This document shows positions 60,544 to 64,000 of a stretch of DNA of 64,000 nucleotides, piece by piece. Source of the stretch: Chloroflexota bacterium (GTDB taxonomy: Bacteria; Chloroflexota; Limnocylindria; Limnocylindrales; CSP1-4); assembly GCA_016191395.1 (NCBI GenBank), contig JACPOS010000003.1, positions 1-64,000 of the forward strand. Reading direction: 5' to 3'. The translations under genes were made by a program, and so were the position numbers. The notes beneath the pieces are model-generated. The model ran no database searches and was not told the origin of the DNA. It saw only the letters and a program-made list of their open reading frames with translations. How positions within the stretch are numbered: the first letter of the stretch is position 1; every line of letters begins with the position of its first letter.

Positions 60544-63030
60544 CTACTGCCCGGTGCCGACGTTCCGGAACGCGTTCCAGTCCGGGATCGGCCGGCTCAG
60601 CAGCCAGCTCCCCACGACGGCGACAAATGGGAGGACCAGCACCGCAGCGGCAACCTCAAGCACCGGCACGGCGAAGAGCTGGTTTAAGCTCGCGAGGAGT
60701 CCCCACGCCGGCAATAGACCGGCTGGGACTGCGAGGATCCCGGCGAGGAGTGCGAGCGTGGCGGCCCTCGACGCCACGAGGCGGCGGCGCAATCGAGGGT
60801 CCGCGCCCAGCGCGAGCAACGTCCGCTGCTCGGGTCGCGACTCTGCCTCCCCGAGTGCGATCGCGACGCCCGTCACGCTCACGGCAAAGAGCAGCGCAAG
60901 CACGATGAGCAGGATCCGGAACGACGCGTCGGCACGTTGCGGGCCCAGCGACGCGTCCACGAACGTGTCCAGGGTGCGGCCTGCGACCACGGCCGCGGCG
61001 TCGACGTCCGCCTGCGTCACCGTGTGGTCAAGACGGACGATGAACTGCTGGGCGTCGCTCTGCTCGAGGCCCAGCTGCGTCGCGACGGCCTGCGAGATCA
61101 GGGCACCGGGCAGGACCCCAGCGGTGACGCCGGTCGTGATCACCGTCGCCGGGAGGTGGACGCGGCGCTCGGCGGTGCCGTCCCCGACGTTGTTCGAGAA
61201 CACGAAGTCGACGCTGTCGAGCGTTATCGGTTCGGGCCAGAGCACGACGACCTTGCCTGCTGCCAGCGGGGCCGCCGCATCTGCCGCGTTTGCGATCGAC
61301 AGGAGCTCCGGCGTCGCCACCATGATGTTGTCGACCGTCGGGACGATGTTGTGCTCGTTGCCCCAGCGCACCGGGGAACCCGCAGCGTCCCGCGCGTCTG
61401 GAACCTCGAGATTGAAGAACTCCGGCGTCTGCGCGGCGAGGTAGGACGTTCCCGATCCGCCGACGGCGCCGGGGCCGGCAGCGAGCTCCCGGCCGACCTG
61501 ATCGGCACCGGCCCCCCGAACCACGAGCTCATCCGCGTACAGGTAGGGCCGCCAGTCCTTCGCGTTGTCGGCATCCTTGCTCGCAAAGGCCGTTCCGAGC
61601 GTGATCGTCGCGGCAAGGCTGGCGAGAACCGCCGTGACGATCGGGCTGTTCCGCGACCTGGCGCGGGCCGTGTCCCGGAACGCGATCCTGCTCGCGAGCG
61701 GCAGTCGAACGGCGAGGCCGTCGAGTCGCTCGAGCAGCCACGGCGCGGACGCGCCGAACCCCAGGGTGCCGAGCACCGCACCAACCACGACCAGCATCTC
61801 GCGCACGCCGGAGACACCGTCGATCCGAAGGTTCGCCCCCAGCAGGGTCAGCCCGATCGAGATCCCGACGACGACGAGGCCGATTCGCAGCGTACGGCGC
61901 GCGGGGACCTCGGGCGGTCGCCGTCCCGACAGCGAGAGGAGCACCGGGACGCGCGCGGCCGTCCTGGCGGGGACGATCGCCGCGATGACCGCCGCGACAA
62001 AGCCGATCAATGCCGGACCAATCACGCCGGCGGAGTCGACGATGATCGATGGGTTCCGGCGCTGGGTGAGCCCATCGAGGAACGGCGAGGTGCCGAACGA
62101 GAAGAGGAGTCCGGCGGCCACGCCCACGGCGCAGGCGATCAGGCCAAGGATCATCGCTTCGGCGAGGACCGTGCCTCCGAGCTGCCTCGGCGTCGCGCCG
62201 CTGGCCGCCAGCAGCCCCAGCTCGCGCTGCCGCCGTCGAATGCTCACGGCGAAGGCCGCCGACGCGACGAGGGCTGCCTCGACGAGTGCGAGCGTCCCGA
62301 GCACCAGGATCGTGGGGCTCATGTCGCCCCCAACCATGTTGATCCCGCCGCCATGTCGAGACTGGAGCGCGAACTGCTGGACGTTCGTCGTCGGGTCGTA
62401 GGTCGCGGCGACGAAGGCATCGGGGTCGGCTCCGGGCGGCAATCCCACGAGCCAGCTCGCGAACTCCGGGTCGCCCTGGTTCACGGCACGAGGATCGAAG
62501 AGCACGATCCGATCGTTGAGCCGGAGCCCGTCCTCGACGAGCCCCACGACCGTGACGGGGGCTGCGTCGTCGATCGTCAGCTGCCCACCGATCGTGACGC
62601 CGGCGATCCTCGCGACCTCGGCCGAGATCGCTGCCTCGCGCTCGCCCTTCGGCGTTCGACCCCCGACCAGGGTGAGCATCGACTGGCCGAGCCCATCGAG
62701 ATCGATGCCGCGAATCGTGACGGAAGGCCGTGCGCCTGCGATCAGGAGCTGGCCATCCGACCAGAAGGTCGGCTCGATATTGCTGCCGTCGGGCAGGAAT
62801 GAGCGGAGCTTGCCCTCGGAGACGCCCTGGGCGAGGAGGTCGGCCCGACCGAACAACGCCGCCTCTTGCCTTGCCTGGGAAGGCTCGGTCGTGCGCAGGA
62901 TCGCGATCCCCGCGACCATCGCCGCAACGGGCAGCGCCACGAGCGCGACCACGAGGAGACTTCGGCCGCGATGGCGGGCGATGTTGCGCCAAGCGACTCG
63001 CGTGAGTGCGCGGACGCTCGATTTCGTCAT
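60544..63030 (-). CDS. FtsX-like ABC transporter permease
   Basis: An 828-residue permease of the MacB/FtsX (type VII ABC) group with ten predicted helices in two FtsX modules. It starts AWRNIARHRGRSLLVVALVA, has a first extracellular domain (about 50-235), a block of four helices (VEAALVASAAFAVSIRRRQR, ELGLLAASGATPRQL), a middle helix pair, a second extracellular domain (about 480-640) and the final three helices (LLALGADPRLRRRLVASRAA). Such proteins transmit ATP-driven motion across the membrane rather than pump in bulk. The ATPase gene is upstream with an ATGA overlap. Confidence 0.92.
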   Translation of the reverse strand: MTKSSVRALTRVAWRNIARHRGRSLLVVALVALPVAAMVAGIAILRTTEPSQARQEAALFGRADLLAQGVSEGKLRSFLPDGSNIEPTFWSDGQLLIAGARPSVTIRGIDLDGLGQSMLTLVGGRTPKGEREAAISAEVARIAGVTIGGQLTIDDAAPVTVVGLVEDGLRLNDRIVLFDPRAVNQGDPEFASWLVGLPPGADPDAFVAATYDPTTNVQQFALQSRHGGGINMVGGDMSPTILVLGTLALVEAALVASAAFAVSIRRRQRELGLLAASGATPRQLGGTVLAEAMILGLIACAVGVAAGLLFSFGTSPFLDGLTQRRNPSIIVDSAGVIGPALIGFVAAVIAAIVPARTAARVPVLLSLSGRRPPEVPARRTLRIGLVVVGISIGLTLLGANLRIDGVSGVREMLVVVGAVLGTLGFGASAPWLLERLDGLAVRLPLASRIAFRDTARARSRNSPIVTAVLASLAATITLGTAFASKDADNAKDWRPYLYADELVVRGAGADQVGRELAAGPGAVGGSGTSYLAAQTPEFFNLEVPDARDAAGSPVRWGNEHNIVPTVDNIMVATPELLSIANAADAAAPLAAGKVVVLWPEPITLDSVDFVFSNNVGDGTAERRVHLPATVITTGVTAGVLPGALISQAVATQLGLEQSDAQQFIVRLDHTVTQADVDAAAVVAGRTLDTFVDASLGPQRADASFRILLIVLALLFAVSVTGVAIALGEAESRPEQRTLLALGADPRLRRRLVASRAATLALLAGILAVPAGLLPAWGLLASLNQLFAVPVLEVAAAVLVLPFVAVVGSWLLSRPIPDWNAFRNVGTGQ

Positions 63031-63740
63031 GCGACCCCTGCGAGCTCGGGATGCGGGGCTGGGTTGGCCTCGTCGACGACACGGCCGTCGCGCAGGAAGA
63101 CCACGCGATCCGCCCAGGCGGCGTGCGCGGCGTCGTGGGTCACGAGGATCGCGGTTCCCCCGCCGTCGCAGTGGGCACGCAGGAGGCGCATGACCGATTC
63201 GCCGGTCATCGAGTCGAGCGCCCCTGTGGGCTCGTCGGCGAGCAGGATCTGGCGGCCACCAACGAGCGCGCGGGCGATCGCGACCCGCTGCTGCTCGCCG
63301 CCGGAGAGGTCGTCCGGAAACCGGTCCGCGAGTGCCGCCAGGCCCACCGATGCGAGCGCCGCGTCGGCGCCGGCGCGAGCCTCGCTGATCGGGCGCCCGT
63401 CCAGCTCCAGCGGGATGGCCACGTTCTCGCGGGCAGTCAGGCCAGCGAGCAGGTTCAGGTCCTGGAAGACGTAGCCAACCGTCCGACGGCGCAGGATGGC
63501 CAGGTCCTTCGGCTTCAGCGTGCCGACGTCCTGCCCGGCAACGGTGACGCGTCCGGCGCTCGCCTTGTCGAGGCCGCCGACGAGCGAGAGGAGCGTCGTC
63601 TTCCCGGATCCGCTCGGGCCCATCACGGCGAGGAGCTCGCCCGCGGCCACCGTCATGCTCGTAGGGTGGAGCGCCGTGACCTGGGTGTGCCCGGTGCCGA
63701 ACCAGCGCGCCGCGCCGTCAAGCTCGATGAGATTCGTCAT
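63027..63740 (-). CDS. LolD/MacB-type ABC ATPase
   Basis: A 237-residue ATPase of the LolD/MacB family. Walker A GPSGSGKTTLLSLVGG (about 41-56), TVGYVFQDLNLLAGLTAREN (Q loop), signature LSGGEQQRVAIARAL, Walker B LLADEPTGALDS and the switch VTHDAAHAAWADR. The start at ATG 63740 overlaps the stop of the PadR-type regulator by four bases. It energises the FtsX-like permease encoded next. Confidence 0.94.
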   Translation of the reverse strand: MTNLIELDGAARWFGTGHTQVTALHPTSMTVAAGELLAVMGPSGSGKTTLLSLVGGLDKASAGRVTVAGQDVGTLKPKDLAILRRRTVGYVFQDLNLLAGLTARENVAIPLELDGRPISEARAGADAALASVGLAALADRFPDDLSGGEQQRVAIARALVGGRQILLADEPTGALDSMTGESVMRLLRAHCDGGGTAILVTHDAAHAAWADRVVFLRDGRVVDEANPAPHPELAGVA

Positions 63741-64000
63741 CGGTCGGTCCCCTTCAGGCTGTGGATTCGGGCTTCGCAGGCATCGAGCCACCGGACTTCG
63801 GCCTCGGTTCGGAAGATGAGGGCGTCGAGCGGGATCAGGAACGACAGATCGCGCTCGGGGTCGGCCTGCGCCTTGCGGCGGGTGTAGGCCTGGAGCTGCT
63901 CGATCGAGGCGCGACGCTGGCGCTGGAGGAGCGCCGTGACGTCAATGTCGCCGGCCGCGACCGCGAGGAGGACCTTGATCGTCAGCTCGTCGCGGGCAGG
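63737..64000 (-). CDS. PadR-family transcriptional regulator, C-terminal part (partial)
   Basis: An uninterrupted frame of 87 codons enters from the window edge and ends at 63737. It matches the C-terminal effector domain of PadR regulators: DELTIKVLLAVAAGDIDVTA, LLQRQRRASIEQLQAYT, then SFLIPLDALIFRTEAEVRWL and DACEARI. The N-terminal winged helix lies outside the window. PadR-ABC operons of this make-up are usually autoregulated exporters. The stop overlaps the ATPase start (ATGA). Confidence 0.8.
   Translation of the reverse strand, partial: PARDELTIKVLLAVAAGDIDVTALLQRQRRASIEQLQAYTRRKAQADPERDLSFLIPLDALIFRTEAEVRWLDACEARIHSLKGTDR

Overview
The window is a high-G+C bacterial chromosome segment densely packed with genes in short-overlap operons (ATGA, GTGA and TGATG junctions are common). 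Gene content and order (ScpA-ScpB-RluB, a cytidylate kinase fused to an acyltransferase, IspH-Der-GpsA, DXS-TlyA-NAD kinase-RecN-XerD, F420/flavin luciferase-like oxidoreductases, a Cys-rich FeS:ETF electron-transfer module) suggest an aerobic, heterotrophic Chloroflexota lineage (Limnocylindria/Ellin6529-like). That placement is inference; no rRNA is present to prove it.

Left part (1-16.1 kb) is accessory and eroded. It holds the tail of an IS110-type transposase, an alpha/beta hydrolase, small metabolic genes, and a three-gene secreted/membrane-anchored surface module (4159-6388). It also holds a TetR/SRPBCC divergent pair with clear operators, tRNA-Arg(CCT), and a row of broken genes: ccdA with an in-frame stop, a tlpA remnant, an adenylate cyclase, and a PLP decarboxylase cut by an IS481-type fragment. 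Between them sit an intact APH-type kinase plus class-III aminotransferase/phospholyase pair and, most strikingly, a dCTP deaminase gene split in its active-site motif by a 346-residue intein. The intein has every landmark of the rare class 3 inteins (Ala1 and the Trp-Cys-Thr triad) plus a LAGLIDADG endonuclease.

Middle part (16.1-38.6 kb): nrdR, an acyl-CoA dehydrogenase-EtfB-EtfA operon, a Pro/Thr-linked lipoprotein with an internal duplication, and a long minus-strand operon. That operon runs DUF4332 protein, TIGR01906-like membrane protein, M50-CBS protease, MoeA, MoaC, MogA/MoaB, membrane FeS oxidoreductase and a small HExxH protein, combining molybdenum-cofactor synthesis with electron delivery from ETF to the quinone pool. 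Then come a two-component system, a methyltransferase, a Gfo/Idh/MocA oxidoreductase, tRNA-Pro(GGG), and gpsA-der-ispH.

Right part (38.6-64 kb): a housekeeping row (ispH, cmk-plsC, rluB, scpB, scpA, HD protein, M50 protease, PH/SHOCT protein, xerD, recN, nadK, tlyA, dxs) interrupted at two points. Both inserts carry secreted-protein genes, and each contains a decayed copy of the same short secreted family ending in a conserved HAxCGIPWPA tail. The larger insert also carries a 931-residue SARP/NB-ARC/TPR regulator and a TetR-ABC-2 exporter operon. After dxs lies a 400-base gap with a nested inverted-repeat element, then a FtsX-type ABC exporter with its ATPase and a PadR-family regulator running off the edge.
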